Assembly: GCF_025857195.1 (NCBI RefSeq)
Contig: NZ_CP109787.1
Location: 685,501 to 749,500 of the forward strand
Direction of reading: 5' to 3'
From: Leisingera thetidis
Lineage (GTDB): Bacteria > Pseudomonadota > Alphaproteobacteria > Rhodobacterales > Rhodobacteraceae
DNA length: 64,000 nucleotides
The position numbers and the translations under genes are program-made. How positions within the stretch are numbered: the stretch's first letter is position 1; every line of letters begins with the position of its first letter. Shown one piece after another: positions 1 through 9,277 of the stretch. The notes beneath the pieces were generated by a model. The model worked only from the letters and a program-made list of their open reading frames with translations, was not told the origin of the DNA and did no database searches.

Positions 1-499
1 AACGCGAGCCGCGGTGCGCCATCGCCATGGCTTCGGCGGCAGCGGTGGCTTCGTCCAGCAGCGAAGCGTTCGCCACATCCAGCCCGGTCAGATCGCTGAC
101 CATGGTCTGGAAGTTCAAGAGCGCCTCGAGGCGGCCCTGGGAAATCTCGGGCTGGTACGGGGTATAGGCGGTGTACCAGGCCGGGTTTTCCAGGATGTTG
201 CGCAGGATCGGCGCCGGGGTGGTGGTGCCGTAATAGCCCTGGCCGATCAGCGAGGTCAGCACCTTGTTCCTGGAAGCCACCTCTTTCATGTGGAAGAGGG
301 CGTCGCGCTCGGTCATCGCCGGGCCCCAGTCCAGCGCCTCTTTCTGGCGGATGGCGGGCGGCACGGTGGCGTCGATCAGCTCGTCCAGGGTTTTGAAGCC
401 GATCACCTGCAGCATGTCGGCCATCTCGCGCGGCGACGGGCCGATGTGGCGCCGGTTGGCGAAGTCGTAGGCTTCGTAATCGGTAAGTTTGAAGGCCAT
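1..499 (-). CDS. gcvP: Glycine dehydrogenase (decarboxylating), P-protein, N-terminal part
   Basis: This is the PLP-dependent P-protein of the glycine cleavage complex, which decarboxylates glycine and loads the aminomethyl group on GcvH. Only the first 166 codons are in the window; the gene runs off the left edge. The protein begins [18 protein letters not shown] at the ATG complementary to 497-499 and contains the family's early stretches [14 protein letters not shown] and [21 protein letters not shown], which are diagnostic of GcvP. It is the last visible gene of the lpd-lipA-symporter-gcvT-gcvH-gcvP operon, 60 bases after gcvH with a strong hairpin between them. Confidence 0.95.
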   Translation of the reverse strand, partial: MAFKLTDYEAYDFANRRHIGPSPREMADMLQVIGFKTLDELIDATVPPAIRQKEALDWGPAMTERDALFHMKEVASRNKVLTSLIGQGYYGTTTPAPILRNILENPAWYTAYTPYQPEISQGRLEALLNFQTMVSDLTGLDVANASLLDEATAAAEAMAMAHRGSR

Positions 500-528
500 T
501 TCAGAGGTCCTTGTCTGGGGCAATGGGT

Positions 529-550
529 CCCGCCGGGCGGTCCCGGCGGG
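529..550. terminator. Intercistronic hairpin between gcvH and gcvP
   Basis: Perfect 9-bp arms CCCGCCGGG (529-537) and CCCGGCGGG (542-550) around a 4-base loop. There is no T-run after it on the minus strand, so it is more likely an RNA-stability or attenuation hairpin inside the operon than a full terminator. Confidence 0.55.
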
Positions 551-559
551 AAGGGGTGC

Positions 560-925
560 TTAGCCGATCAGGGCCTTGTAGCCGTCCAGATCCATCAGAT
601 CGTCCAGCTGGGAGGCATCCGACAGTTTGATCTTGTAAATCCAGGCGTCGCCTTCCGGGCTGTCGTTCAGGGCGCCGGGATTGTCGGCCAGGGCCTCGTT
701 GACCTCGACCACTTCGCCGTCCAGCGGCGCGTAGATTTCGGAGGCGGCCTTGACGGATTCGATCACACCGATCTCACCGCCCTTTTCGAACTCGTCGCCG
801 GCTTCGCGCTGCTCGACGAAGACCACTTCGCCCAGCTGGTCGGCGGCGTGCTGGGTGATGCCCAGGGTGGCCATGTCGCCTTCAACGGTGATCCACTCGT
901 GGTCTTCGGAATAATAGGTGGCCAT
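560..925 (-). CDS. gcvH: Glycine cleavage system H protein
   Basis: This is the lipoyl carrier protein that shuttles the aminomethyl intermediate between GcvP, GcvT and dihydrolipoyl dehydrogenase. It has 121 residues, close to the usual ~125-130. The lipoylation motif GVIESVKAASE is present, with the modified lysine at residue 59. The start MATYYSEDHEW aligns with the normal GcvH beginning. It lies 22 bases downstream of gcvT, in the same operon as lipA and lpd, so the lipoylation and reoxidation functions are co-encoded. Confidence 0.97.
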   Translation of the reverse strand: MATYYSEDHEWITVEGDMATLGITQHAADQLGEVVFVEQREAGDEFEKGGEIGVIESVKAASEIYAPLDGEVVEVNEALADNPGALNDSPEGDAWIYKIKLSDASQLDDLMDLDGYKALIG

Positions 926-947
926 GTTCGACTCTCCTGATGATGTC

Positions 948-2045
948 TTAGCGTTTGTAGTTCTGGGTGACGAAGGGCAGCGCGGTGATTTCAGCCGGCT
1001 GCGCCTTGCCTCGGATGATGAGGTTCACCTTGGTGCCCGGCTCGGCGTGGCCGGCCGAAACATAGCCCATGGCGACCGGGCCGCCGACGGTGGGGCCGAA
1101 GCTGCCCGAGGTGATCGCGCCGAGAGTATCGCCGCCTTGGCTTTGAACTTCCACACCCTGGCGGGCGGGGGCGCGGCCTTCGGGCTTGATGCCGACCAGT
1201 TTCCTGGACGGGCCTTCGGCCAGTTCCTTCTGGATGCGGGCGGCACCGGGGAAGCCGCCTTCTTCCTTGCGGCGTTTCTGGATCGCCCATGTGAGCGACG
1301 CTTCGACCGGCGAGGTTGCCTGGTCGATGTCATTGCCGTAGAGGCAGAGGCCGGCTTCCAGCCGCAGGCTGTCGCGGGCGCCGAGGCCTGCGGGTTCGCA
1401 GTCGTCATGGGCCAGGAACAGTTTGGACACGCGGATGGCGTCGGCTTCCGGGATCGAGATTTCGTAGCCGTCCTCGCCAGTGTAGCCCAGACGTGAGATG
1501 CGGCACTCGGCGCCGCCGATATCCGCCACGGTGGTTTCCATGAACTTCAGCTCACGGGCGGCGGGGCAGAGCGCGCCGACAACGTCCTCGGCCTTGGGGC
1601 CCTGAACGGCGACCAGTGCGCGGTCGAAGATCTCGGTCACGTCGACGCCGTCCAGGTTGGCCTGCATGTGCGGGATGTCCTGGTGGCGCAGCGCGGCGTT
1701 CACCACCACGAAATAATGGTCGCCGGCGTTGGAGACGATCAGGTCGTCCATGATGCCGCCATCGTCATTTGTGAAGAAGCCGTAGCGCGCCTTGCCTTCT
1801 TTCAGACCGGCAAAGGCCTGCGGGCAGAGCGTTTCCAGTTTTTCGCCCACGTTATCGCCGCGCAGGATCACCTGGCCCATGTGGGAGACGTCGAACAGCG
1901 CGGCCTTTTCGCGGCACTGCTTGTGCTCGCCCATGATGCCCATCGGGTACTGCACCGGCATTTCCCAGCCGGCAAAGTCGACCATCTTGCCGCCGAGTTC
2001 GACGTGAAGGTCATAAAGCGGGGTGCGTTTGGGGGCGTCGGTCAT
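948..2045 (-). CDS. gcvT: Aminomethyltransferase, T-protein of glycine cleavage
   Basis: It transfers the aminomethyl carbon from lipoylated GcvH to tetrahydrofolate, giving 5,10-methylene-THF and ammonia. It has 365 residues, normal for GcvT. Visible family features are the N-terminal [11 protein letters not shown] segment, FDVSHMGQ at about residue 50, the folate-binding [14 protein letters not shown] stretch near residue 200, and the C-terminal [12 protein letters not shown] segment. A standalone GcvT is favoured over dimethylglycine or sarcosine dehydrogenase fusions because the gene is followed directly by gcvH and gcvP. Confidence 0.96.
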   Translation of the reverse strand: MTDAPKRTPLYDLHVELGGKMVDFAGWEMPVQYPMGIMGEHKQCREKAALFDVSHMGQVILRGDNVGEKLETLCPQAFAGLKEGKARYGFFTNDDGGIMDDLIVSNAGDHYFVVVNAALRHQDIPHMQANLDGVDVTEIFDRALVAVQGPKAEDVVGALCPAARELKFMETTVADIGGAECRISRLGYTGEDGYEISIPEADAIRVSKLFLAHDDCEPAGLGARDSLRLEAGLCLYGNDIDQATSPVEASLTWAIQKRRKEEGGFPGAARIQKELAEGPSRKLVGIKPEGRAPARQGVEVQSQGGDTLGAITSGSFGPTVGGPVAMGYVSAGHAEPGTKVNLIIRGKAQPAEITALPFVTQNYKR

Positions 2046-2082
2046 CCTGTGCAGCCTTTGAATTATTCTGGTTTCGGGGTGG

Positions 2083-2107
2083 GGGAGGGCGCAATGTGCA
2101 CCCTCCC
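2083..2107. terminator. Intercistronic hairpin between the symporter gene and gcvT
   Basis: Arms GGGAGGG (2083-2089) and CCCTCCC (2101-2107) around an 11-base loop, in the 69-base gap between two co-directional genes. No T-run follows on the minus strand. It probably tunes the relative expression of the symporter and gcvT. Confidence 0.5.
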
Positions 2108-2114
2108 GGGGAGC

Positions 2115-3485
2115 TTATTCCGCGGCGCGGCCGGCTTCTTCCGACTTGCCGCCGGTGGCGAAGAACTGTTTCGTCACCTTGAAGACGATCGGGCTCAGCA
2201 GCGCCAAGGCGATCAGGTTCGGGATGGCCATCATCGCGTTCAGCGTGTCTGCCAGCAGCCAGATAAAGCCGAGGTCAGCGGTGGCACCGAAGTAGATCGC
2301 GATGATCCACAGGATGCGGTAGGGCAGCATGACCTTGACGCCGAACAGGAATTCCATGCACTTCTCGCCATAATAGGACCAGCCCAGGATGGTGGTGAAG
2401 GCAAAGATCGACAGCGCGATGGCGATCAGGTAGCCGCCGATACCCGGCAGCGAAGTCTCAAACGCCAGCGAGGTCAGCGCCGCACCGGATTCACCCGAGG
2501 TCCAGGCGCCGGAGGCGATGATCGCCAGGCCGGTGATCGAGCAGACGATGATGGTGTCGATGAAGGTGCCCAGCATCGCGATCAGGCCCTGGTTGACCGG
2601 ACCTTTGGTATTCGCAGCTGCGTGGGCGATCGGGGCGGAGCCGAGGCCCGCTTCGTTGGAGAACACGCCGCGCGCCACGCCAAAGCGGATCGCCGCCCAG
2701 ACCGCCGCACCGGCAAAGCCGCCTTCGGCTGCCGACGGCGTGAAGGCATGGGTGAATACCAGGCCGAAGGCCGCGCCGATGGCGTCAGCGTTGATGACCA
2801 GCACAATCAGGCCTGCAACGATGTAGCTGACGGCCATGAACGGCACCAGCTTGCCAGCCACCGCGCCGATGCGGGTGATGCCGCCCAGGATCACGGCGCC
2901 GGTCAGCACCATCAGCACGATACCGGTGATCGAGGGGTTGAAGCCGAAGTTGGTTTCCAGCACCTGCGCCACACCATTGGCCTGCACGCCGTTGCCGATG
3001 CCAAAGGCCGCGATGGAGCCGAACACGGCAAAGGCGACGCCCAGCCAGGCCCATTTCGCGCCGAGGCCGTTCTTGATGTAATACATCGGGCCGCCGACAT
3101 AATTGCCTTCTTCGTCGCGTTCGCGGAATTTCACGGCGCAGACGGCTTCGGAATATTTGGTGGCCATGCCGACCAGTGCGGTCATCCACATCCAGAACAG
3201 CGCACCGGGGCCGCCGAGGAACACGGCCGTGGCGACGCCCGCGATGTTGCCGGTGCCGATGGTGGCCGACAGGGCGGTCATCAGCGCGTTGAACGGGGTG
3301 ATCTGTCCCTCACCGGTGCCTTCACGGCCCTTGAACATCAGGCCGAAGCCCATGCCCAGTTTCCGGATCGGCATGAACTTCAGGCCGACCTGAAGGAAGA
3401 AGCCGACGCCGAGAATGAGGACCAGCATCATCGGCCCCCAAACCACGCCGTTTACGGCTCCTACGATTGAATTTAACGCTTCCAT
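2115..3485 (-). CDS. Sodium:alanine/glycine symporter (AGCS family)
   Basis: An integral membrane Na+-coupled amino-acid transporter of 456 residues with about ten hydrophobic segments. AGCS hallmarks are visible: SATIGTGNIAGVATAV near residue 75, GGPMYYIKNGLG near 130, and FSNEAGLGSAPIAHAAA near 270. The family carries alanine or glycine with sodium. Its position inside a glycine-cleavage operon suggests that glycine is the relevant substrate here, which is an inference from context. It lies 20 bases after lipA and 69 before gcvT. Confidence 0.93.
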   Translation of the reverse strand: MEALNSIVGAVNGVVWGPMMLVLILGVGFFLQVGLKFMPIRKLGMGFGLMFKGREGTGEGQITPFNALMTALSATIGTGNIAGVATAVFLGGPGALFWMWMTALVGMATKYSEAVCAVKFRERDEEGNYVGGPMYYIKNGLGAKWAWLGVAFAVFGSIAAFGIGNGVQANGVAQVLETNFGFNPSITGIVLMVLTGAVILGGITRIGAVAGKLVPFMAVSYIVAGLIVLVINADAIGAAFGLVFTHAFTPSAAEGGFAGAAVWAAIRFGVARGVFSNEAGLGSAPIAHAAANTKGPVNQGLIAMLGTFIDTIIVCSITGLAIIASGAWTSGESGAALTSLAFETSLPGIGGYLIAIALSIFAFTTILGWSYYGEKCMEFLFGVKVMLPYRILWIIAIYFGATADLGFIWLLADTLNAMMAIPNLIALALLSPIVFKVTKQFFATGGKSEEAGRAAE

Positions 3486-3504
3486 GGGTCTCCTCCCGCT
3501 TGCG

Positions 3505-4455
3505 TTAAGGTTGAATGCCCTTTGCCAAGGCCATCTGACGGGCCTCTTTCAGGGCGGCAAAATCCTCATCCGCGTGGAACGAGGACCGGGTCAGCGGCGT
3601 CGCCGACACGTGCAAAAAGCCCTTGGCGCGGGCAATCTGTTCCAGCTGCGCGAAGTCTTCCGGCGACCAGAAACGGTCTACGGGATGGTGCTTGGGGGTG
3701 GGCTGCAGGTACTGGCCCACGGTCAGGAAATCGACCTGTGCGGCGCGCAGGTCATCCATCACCTGGCGCACATCGTCCAGGGTCTCGCCCAGGCCGACCA
3801 TGATGCCGGATTTTGTGAACAGCTGCGGATTGGCGCGCTTGGCATCGTCCAGCAGCCGCAGCGAAGTGTAATAGCGCGCGCCGGGGCGCACGCGCGGATA
3901 GAGGCGCGGCACGGTTTCCAGATTGTGGTTGAACACGTCCGGTGCGGCCTCGAACACCGCCTGTGCCGCCGCGCCCTTGCCCAGGAAATCCGGGGTCAGC
4001 ACCTCGATGGTGGTGCCCGGGTTCTGGTGCCGGGTGGCGCGGATGGTCTGGGCGATATGATCGGCGCCGCCATCTTGCAGATCGTCGCGGTCCACGCTCG
4101 TGATCACCACATGGCGCAGGCCCAGTTTCCTGACTGCCGCCGCAACCCGGCCCGGCTCGAACGCGTCCAGCGTGTCCGGCTTGCCGGTGGTTACGTTGCA
4201 GAAGGAGCAGCCGCGGGTGCAGACCTCGCCCATGATCATCATGGTGGCGTGGCGCTTGGACCAGCACTCGCCGATGTTGGGGCAGGCGGCTTCTTCGCAG
4301 ACGGTTGCCAGGTCATGCTCCCGCATCAGCCTGCGGGTTTCGTAATATTCCGCGCTCTCGATCTTCTTCTTGCGGATCCACCGGGGCTTGCGCGGGATGG
4401 CGCTGTCGGCCTTGTGGGCCTTTTCCGGGTGGCGGGGTCTTAACTGGATCGTCAT
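3505..4455 (-). CDS. lipA: Lipoyl synthase
   Basis: A radical-SAM enzyme that inserts two sulfurs into protein-bound octanoate to make the lipoyl group. It has 316 residues. The auxiliary 4Fe-4S cluster cysteines C53, C58 and C64 (in [12 protein letters not shown]) and the radical-SAM CxxxCxxC at C79, C83 and C86 are all present. It lies 18 bases after lpd. Its presence here links lipoate attachment directly to production of the H protein, although it may also serve the other lipoyl enzymes of the cell. Confidence 0.97.
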   Translation of the reverse strand: MTIQLRPRHPEKAHKADSAIPRKPRWIRKKKIESAEYYETRRLMREHDLATVCEEAACPNIGECWSKRHATMMIMGEVCTRGCSFCNVTTGKPDTLDAFEPGRVAAAVRKLGLRHVVITSVDRDDLQDGGADHIAQTIRATRHQNPGTTIEVLTPDFLGKGAAAQAVFEAAPDVFNHNLETVPRLYPRVRPGARYYTSLRLLDDAKRANPQLFTKSGIMVGLGETLDDVRQVMDDLRAAQVDFLTVGQYLQPTPKHHPVDRFWSPEDFAQLEQIARAKGFLHVSATPLTRSSFHADEDFAALKEARQMALAKGIQP

Positions 4456-4473
4456 CTGGCAGCTCCCTCCGGA

Positions 4474-5856
4474 TCAGGCGTGGATCGCCCGGCCAAGCGC
4501 ATCCAGGCAGGCTTCTTTCACCGCTTCCCCCATCGCCGGGTGTGCGTGGCAGGTCCGTGCAACTTCCTCGATAGTAGCACCTTCGGTCATGGCAAGCACC
4601 AATTCTGCAATTAAATCACCGCCATGCGCGCCGCAGATATGGGCGCCGAGGATCTTGCCCTCCGGGGTGGCCAGCACCTTGACGGCACCGTCGGTCTCGC
4701 CGGTGGAGCGGGCGCGGGAATTGGCCATGAAAGCGAATTTGCCGCTGATGTATTCGGTGCCGGCTTCCTTCAGCGCTTCTTCTGTCTGGCCGACAGAGGC
4801 GACTTCGGGATCGGTGTAGACCACGCCCGGAACAGTGTTGTAATCGACATGGCCGTGCTCGCCTGCCAGCATTTCCACACAGGCGACGCCGTCTTCCTCG
4901 GCCTTGTGCGCCAGCATCGGGCCGGGCACGCAGTCACCGATGGCATAGATGCCGGGGACAGAGGTGGAGAAGCGCTCATCCACTTCGATAAAGCCGTGGG
5001 CGTTGAGGGAAACGCCCAGCGTTTCAAGGCCCAGCCCCCGGGTCACCGGGCGGCGGCCGATGGCGACCAGCACTTTGTTGGCTTCGATCTGCTCCTGCTT
5101 GTCCTTGCCGACGCGATCGAGGGTCAGGGTCAGGCCGTTTCCACCCTTTTCGACTGACTTCAATGCGCGGCCCAGCTGGAATTTCAACCCGCGCTTGGTC
5201 AGCGCCCGCTGGGACAGCTTGGCAATCTCGCCGTCGATGCCGGGCAGGATGCGGTCGAGGTATTCCACGACCGTTACCTTGGACCCAAGGCGTGACCAGA
5301 CCTGACCGAGTTCAAGCCCGATCACGCCGGCGCCAATCACCACCAGATGTTCCGGCGCGGCGTCCAACGCCAGAGCACCGGTGCTGCTCAGCACGTCCAC
5401 CTCGTCGATTTCCACACCGGGGAGGGGGCTGGGCTCCGAGCCAGTGGCGATGAGGGTATTCTTTGCGGTATAGGTCTCTTCACCCACCTGCACCTGGCCG
5501 GGGGCGGGTATGCTGGCCCAGCCCTCGATCAGGTCGACGCCGTTCTTCTTGAACAGGAAACCGATGCCTTTGGTCAGATCGGTGACGATTTTGTCCTTGC
5601 GCGCCATCAGCGCGCCAAAGTCAACGCTGGCCCCCTCGACCGCAATGCCATGGGAGGAGAGATGCGAGAGTTCGGCATATTTGGCCGAGGAGGTCAGCAG
5701 GGCCTTGGAGGGGATGCAGCCGACGTTGAGGCAGGTGCCGCCGAGGGAACCGCGGCCTTCGACGCAGGCGACCTTCATACCCAGTTGAGCTGCGCGGATT
5801 GCTGCGACATAACCGCCCGGACCGGCTCCGATCACGATCAGATCAAATGCGCTCAT
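4474..5856 (-). CDS. lpdA: Dihydrolipoyl dehydrogenase (L-protein)
   Basis: An FAD flavoenzyme that reoxidises dihydrolipoyl groups with NAD+. It has 460 residues. The N-terminal GAGPGGYVAA dinucleotide fold, the redox-active disulfide C42/C47 (GGTCLNVGC), the second Rossmann GAGVIGLELG near 180, the GDCVPGPMLAHKA FAD segment near 310 and the C-terminal HAHPAMGE active-site base are all seen. It is the first gene of the operon, so it is probably the L-protein for glycine cleavage rather than the general TCA copy. Confidence 0.96.
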   Translation of the reverse strand: MSAFDLIVIGAGPGGYVAAIRAAQLGMKVACVEGRGSLGGTCLNVGCIPSKALLTSSAKYAELSHLSSHGIAVEGASVDFGALMARKDKIVTDLTKGIGFLFKKNGVDLIEGWASIPAPGQVQVGEETYTAKNTLIATGSEPSPLPGVEIDEVDVLSSTGALALDAAPEHLVVIGAGVIGLELGQVWSRLGSKVTVVEYLDRILPGIDGEIAKLSQRALTKRGLKFQLGRALKSVEKGGNGLTLTLDRVGKDKQEQIEANKVLVAIGRRPVTRGLGLETLGVSLNAHGFIEVDERFSTSVPGIYAIGDCVPGPMLAHKAEEDGVACVEMLAGEHGHVDYNTVPGVVYTDPEVASVGQTEEALKEAGTEYISGKFAFMANSRARSTGETDGAVKVLATPEGKILGAHICGAHGGDLIAELVLAMTEGATIEEVARTCHAHPAMGEAVKEACLDALGRAIHA

Positions 5857-5927
5857 GTGATTTCTCCTCCGAAATGCGGTCCAGGACCGGCACGTATTCA
5901 GCCGTATACGACGTTGCGTCTCCTATA

Positions 5928-5939
5928 GGAAACTTTTCC
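5928..5939. promoter_or_regulatory. Palindrome in the lpd / XRE-cupin divergent region
   Basis: GGAAACTTTTCC is a 12-bp dyad in the 173-base gap between divergent lpd and the XRE-cupin regulator. It is a reasonable candidate operator for the adjacent regulator, but only its symmetry and position support this. I looked for a glycine riboswitch in this leader and did not see its conserved elements. Confidence 0.3.
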
Positions 5940-6029
5940 CCTTTTGCAAACAAAAAGTACGATCACGGAAATTTTGACCCGCGGATACATCAAAGCTAAG
6001 CTGTTTGCGGATCAGGAGAATTCGCAGAA

Positions 6030-6644
6030 ATGGAACCAATTCCCTCAGAAGAAACGGGGCTCGGCCCCGAGGTCATGGAGGCCCCGGACGGGGAAGTCCT
6101 GGGAAAAATGATTCGCGATGCCCGCAAAGATAAGGGGCTGACGCTGGAGGAAGCGGCCAAGGCCGCGGCCATTGGCAGGTCCACTTTATCGAAGATCGAG
6201 AACAATCAGACCCGCCCGAGTTTCGAAATTATCCGCCGTCTGATGCAGACGCTGGAGCTGGAAACGCCGCAGCTGTTCCTGCAGTCCGGGCAAAGCGGTG
6301 TGACCGGGCGGCGGGACTTCACCCGCACCGGGCAGGGCGAGCATAAGGACACCGCTACCTACGATCACGAATTGCTGTGCAATGAGCTGACCAGCAAGCG
6401 GATGGTGCCGTATATCAGCACCATCAAGGCACGTGACGTCACCGAGTTCGACAATTGGGTGCGCCACCAGGGTGAAGAGTTCATGTTTGTGCTGAGCGGC
6501 GAGGTGATCCTCTACACGGAACATTACCGGCCGCTGCGCATGGGGCCGGGTGATTCCGTCTATTACGACAGCGGTATGGGCCATGGCTGCGTGTCGATCA
6601 GCGAGGAAGACGCCAGGGTTCTTTGGGTGTCTCTGGAGGTGTGA
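6030..6644 (+). CDS. XRE-family regulator with C-terminal cupin domain
   Basis: A 204-residue transcription regulator. Residues about 26-85 form an HTH (MIRDARKDKGLTLEEAAKAA then IGRSTLSKIENNQTRPS), and residues about 120-204 form a cupin (VRHQGEEFMFVLSGEVILYTEHYRPLRMGPGD) that likely binds a small effector. It has an AGGAG ribosome site upstream and is transcribed divergently from the glycine-cleavage operon. Divergence suggests it controls that operon. Which ligand the cupin senses cannot be read from the sequence. Confidence 0.9.
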   Translation: MEPIPSEETGLGPEVMEAPDGEVLGKMIRDARKDKGLTLEEAAKAAAIGRSTLSKIENNQTRPSFEIIRRLMQTLELETPQLFLQSGQSGVTGRRDFTRTGQGEHKDTATYDHELLCNELTSKRMVPYISTIKARDVTEFDNWVRHQGEEFMFVLSGEVILYTEHYRPLRMGPGDSVYYDSGMGHGCVSISEEDARVLWVSLEV

Positions 6645-6746
6645 CGGCGATGCCGCCCCCAGGGGCTGCAGCGCCGGGCTGCCGGTCAACCCGCTTTTCC
6701 GGACGGGCAGGTTCCCATAAACCTGCGTGAAAGGAGTGCTGCTGTC

Positions 6747-7415
6747 ATGAAACTGGATCCTTTTGATATCTCGAAATCCGCCTCGGCCTCGGCTGCGGTG
6801 TTCGAGGCGCTGCGCAAGGCCATCATCGAAGGCCGGCTGGAAGAGGGCGAGCCGCTGCGCCAGGACGAAATCGCGCGCAATTTCAAGACCAGCCGGCTGC
6901 CCGTGCGGGAGGCGATCAACCGGCTGGAAGAGCACGGGCTGGTCAAGACCCAGCGTTTCAAGGGGGCGGTCGTGGCCGGGCTGTCCGCGGATGAGGCCGC
7001 GGAAATCTTCGATTTCCGCGCGCTGCTGGAACCCGAGATCATCCGCGATGCGGTGCCACGGATGCCGCAGGAGCTGCTGGTGCAGGCGCGGGCGGATTTC
7101 GCCGCCTTCGGCGCCTCGCGGAACCCGATGGAATGGGGGCTGCTGAACCGGGCGTTCCATGACAGGCTGTACAGTGCCAGCAGGCTGACATTCTTCCGCG
7201 AGGCCGCCAGCGGTGCGATGGACCGTATCGACCGTTACATCCGGGCGCAGCTGGTGATGAGCAACGGAATGGAGCGCGCAGACCGCGAGCATCTAGCCAT
7301 CCTGGAGGCCTGCGAGGCAGGGGATGCGCGCCTGGCATCCGGCTTGACCAGAGCGCATATCCTGGAAGCGAAAGCTTCGCTACTGGCGCATTTTCCGGTT
7401 CTGACGAGACCGTGA
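6747..7415 (+). CDS. GntR-family regulator, FCD subfamily
   Basis: A 222-residue DNA-binding regulator. The N-terminal winged helix (LRKAIIEGRLEEGEPLRQDE then TSRLPVREAINRLEEHGLV) is followed by an all-helical FCD effector domain containing FDFRALLEPEIIRDA and the metal/ligand-type NRAFHDRLY and REHLAILEACEAGD segments. FCD regulators usually control organic or amino-acid catabolism. No obvious target lies downstream on the same strand, so its regulon is unknown; the glycine-cleavage cluster is one possibility. Confidence 0.9.
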   Translation: MKLDPFDISKSASASAAVFEALRKAIIEGRLEEGEPLRQDEIARNFKTSRLPVREAINRLEEHGLVKTQRFKGAVVAGLSADEAAEIFDFRALLEPEIIRDAVPRMPQELLVQARADFAAFGASRNPMEWGLLNRAFHDRLYSASRLTFFREAASGAMDRIDRYIRAQLVMSNGMERADREHLAILEACEAGDARLASGLTRAHILEAKASLLAHFPVLTRP

Positions 7416-8185
7416 CAGGACGTGCCGGACCCAGGCCGCGGGACGCTTGCCGGCCAAGGGGGCATTGCAGGCAGACTGCACGGCGGCGGTTGGCCGAACT
7501 GGCATGGCCAGCCTCGATTGGCCCCCTTGGCTGGACCGCAGCGCCGCGGCCGCACCCCGAGAAATGCCTTGCCTGCACCGTGCACTGCAGATTGCCATTG
7601 CCGGGGCCGGGTTGGCTTTATCGGGATCCTGAAGCACCTGACCCGAAAGGAAGCCGCGCAGCAACGCCGGCGGGCGGCTTGTCCTGTGACCGTGGCTGGC
7701 GCGGGAGCGGTGCGTGGTCTCAGGCCGGATCGGGCGGCCAAGGGCACGTTTCACGTGGAATTCACCGATGCAATCAACAGCAAGGCAGCCATTGATCTGG
7801 CAGGCGCAAAGGCGCGTGCGGAAGCAGGGTGCCCGCCGGCGCCAGGGCATGTGCGGGCGGCGGCGAAAGCGGGGTTCAACACACCGGTAACAGCTCTTTG
7901 AACCGGCCAATGCGGCGGTGGTCTTGGACAGGCCGGCTGCGGTCCTGGGCAAAACACCCGTTGCCGGGCAGCGCGGCTGCGTAATGCTGGATCCCCGCGC
8001 CTGCCCGGTCGCGTCCGGCCTTCCCTTTGCCGCCAAAGCTCGGAACAGGGCATCCCCCGGCCTCTTGCCGCGTTGAACGTTCCGAGGCAGGACACCTGGC
8101 AGCTGTCGGCGCGGCAAGGGAAATGAGGTATCGGCCCTGACGCGCGGTCCCCTGCGCGGTGCGGCAGGTTGAGATTGCCGCCCGA
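7416..8185. other. 770-bp gap without a recognisable gene
   Basis: Several overlapping open frames exist on both strands, but they are rich in Arg, Pro and Gly, overlap one another and match no family I recognise, as expected for random GC-rich frames. The only notable feature is a parS-like palindrome at 7747-7762. The region could be the remains of a decayed gene. Confidence 0.5.
7747..7762. promoter_or_regulatory. parS-like palindrome
   Basis: CGTTTCACGTGGAATT shares its central 13 bases with the ParB-site pattern TGTTTCACGTGGAACA; the outer bases differ. It lies in the non-coding gap. A single near-match is weak evidence for chromosome-partition function. Confidence 0.3.
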
Positions 8186-9277
8186 TCAGGCCGTTTGCCG
8201 TGCCCGTCCGGCTTCCAGCCCGATCGTAAAACGGATCGTCGTTCCGGTTTCCGTTTGCGGATCGCACCAGATGGTGCCGTTATGGCGCTTGGCGATCTTG
8301 GTGCAGGTGGCGAGCCCAAGCCCGGTGCCCGGCTGCTCGCTGCCGCGTTGCAGACGTTTGAACGGCTCAAAGATCTTATCCCGGTATTCCAGCGGAACAC
8401 CGATGCCGTTGTCAGCAACTGAAATCAGCAGGCCGTTGCCGGAAGGTTCGGCGGCAACGGAAATCTCGGGCGTTCTGCCGCCGCTGTACTTGATCGAATT
8501 GCCTATCAGGTTTTGCAGCAGCTGGACGATGTCCGGCGGAAAACACCAGACACTCAGCCCGCCGGAATCCCATTCGATCCTGGCTCCGGATTCCGCCAGA
8601 TCCTGCGCAAGAACGGCACGCAGGCTGTCGAACAAGCTCTCGACAGTGACATGTTCGGCGGTGCCGCTGCTATGCGGGTTGGTGTGGCTGGCCAGCCGTT
8701 CAATGAGGTCGGAGGTCTTGCGGACCGATTTCTGCATCAGTTCGAATTGCCGGGCTACCTCGTCAAACTCACCGTTCTGATAACTCTCTTGAATCTGCTC
8801 GCTGAGAAACTTGATGGCTCTGAGCGGCGCGCGCATGTCATGGATCAGCACATCCGTGAACAGTCTCAGCTCATTCTGCTGCTCCTGGATCCGCCAGCGC
8901 ATTTCCGCAACTTTCAGCCCGTTGGCAACCATCCGCTGCAGTGCTTCGGCGGTGATCGCGGATTTGGGGATGTAATCGCTGGCACCGGCTAGAATGACGC
9001 TCTTGGCGATTTCCTCATCCCCTTGGCCGGTGGTCATGAACAGAACCGCCCGCGGCCAGGTTTCGTGCAGCTGGGCAATCAGGTCGAGCCCGGTGCCGTC
9101 CGGCAGCAGATAGTCCAGAATGATCACGTCCACCGGACGCCCGGCAAAAGTCAGAGCGTTTTCACCGCTGTCGGCCTCGGCGATCCCGGCCTCCGGGTGC
9201 AACTGCTGCAGCAGCCTGCGCACAAGTTTCCGGTCGCCCGCATCATCATCAATGATCAGGATGTTGAGAGCTGTCAT
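8186..9277 (-). CDS. Receiver-histidine kinase fusion
   Basis: A 363-residue signalling protein starting at MTALNILIIDDD. Residues about 1-120 are a receiver with the acidic pair DDD and phospho-Asp in VIILDYLLPDGTG. A short linker leads to a HisKA-like segment with VLIHDMRAPLRAIKFL (probable phospho-His), then an ATPase domain with NLIGNSIKYSG (N box), VADNGIGVP (G1) and GTGLGLATC (G2). There is no DNA-binding output and no membrane segment, so it is a soluble relay protein. A longer start at 9316 would overlap the upstream gene by 68 bases; the chosen start overlaps by 29. It is the last gene of a four-gene phosphorelay operon. Confidence 0.88.
   Translation of the reverse strand: MTALNILIIDDDAGDRKLVRRLLQQLHPEAGIAEADSGENALTFAGRPVDVIILDYLLPDGTGLDLIAQLHETWPRAVLFMTTGQGDEEIAKSVILAGASDYIPKSAITAEALQRMVANGLKVAEMRWRIQEQQNELRLFTDVLIHDMRAPLRAIKFLSEQIQESYQNGEFDEVARQFELMQKSVRKTSDLIERLASHTNPHSSGTAEHVTVESLFDSLRAVLAQDLAESGARIEWDSGGLSVWCFPPDIVQLLQNLIGNSIKYSGGRTPEISVAAEPSGNGLLISVADNGIGVPLEYRDKIFEPFKRLQRGSEQPGTGLGLATCTKIAKRHNGTIWCDPQTETGTTIRFTIGLEAGRARQTA

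Noticed and set aside
5857..6029. Glycine riboswitch upstream of the glycine-cleavage operon
   Set aside because: The conserved aptamer stems and purine-rich joining segments were not found in the leader.
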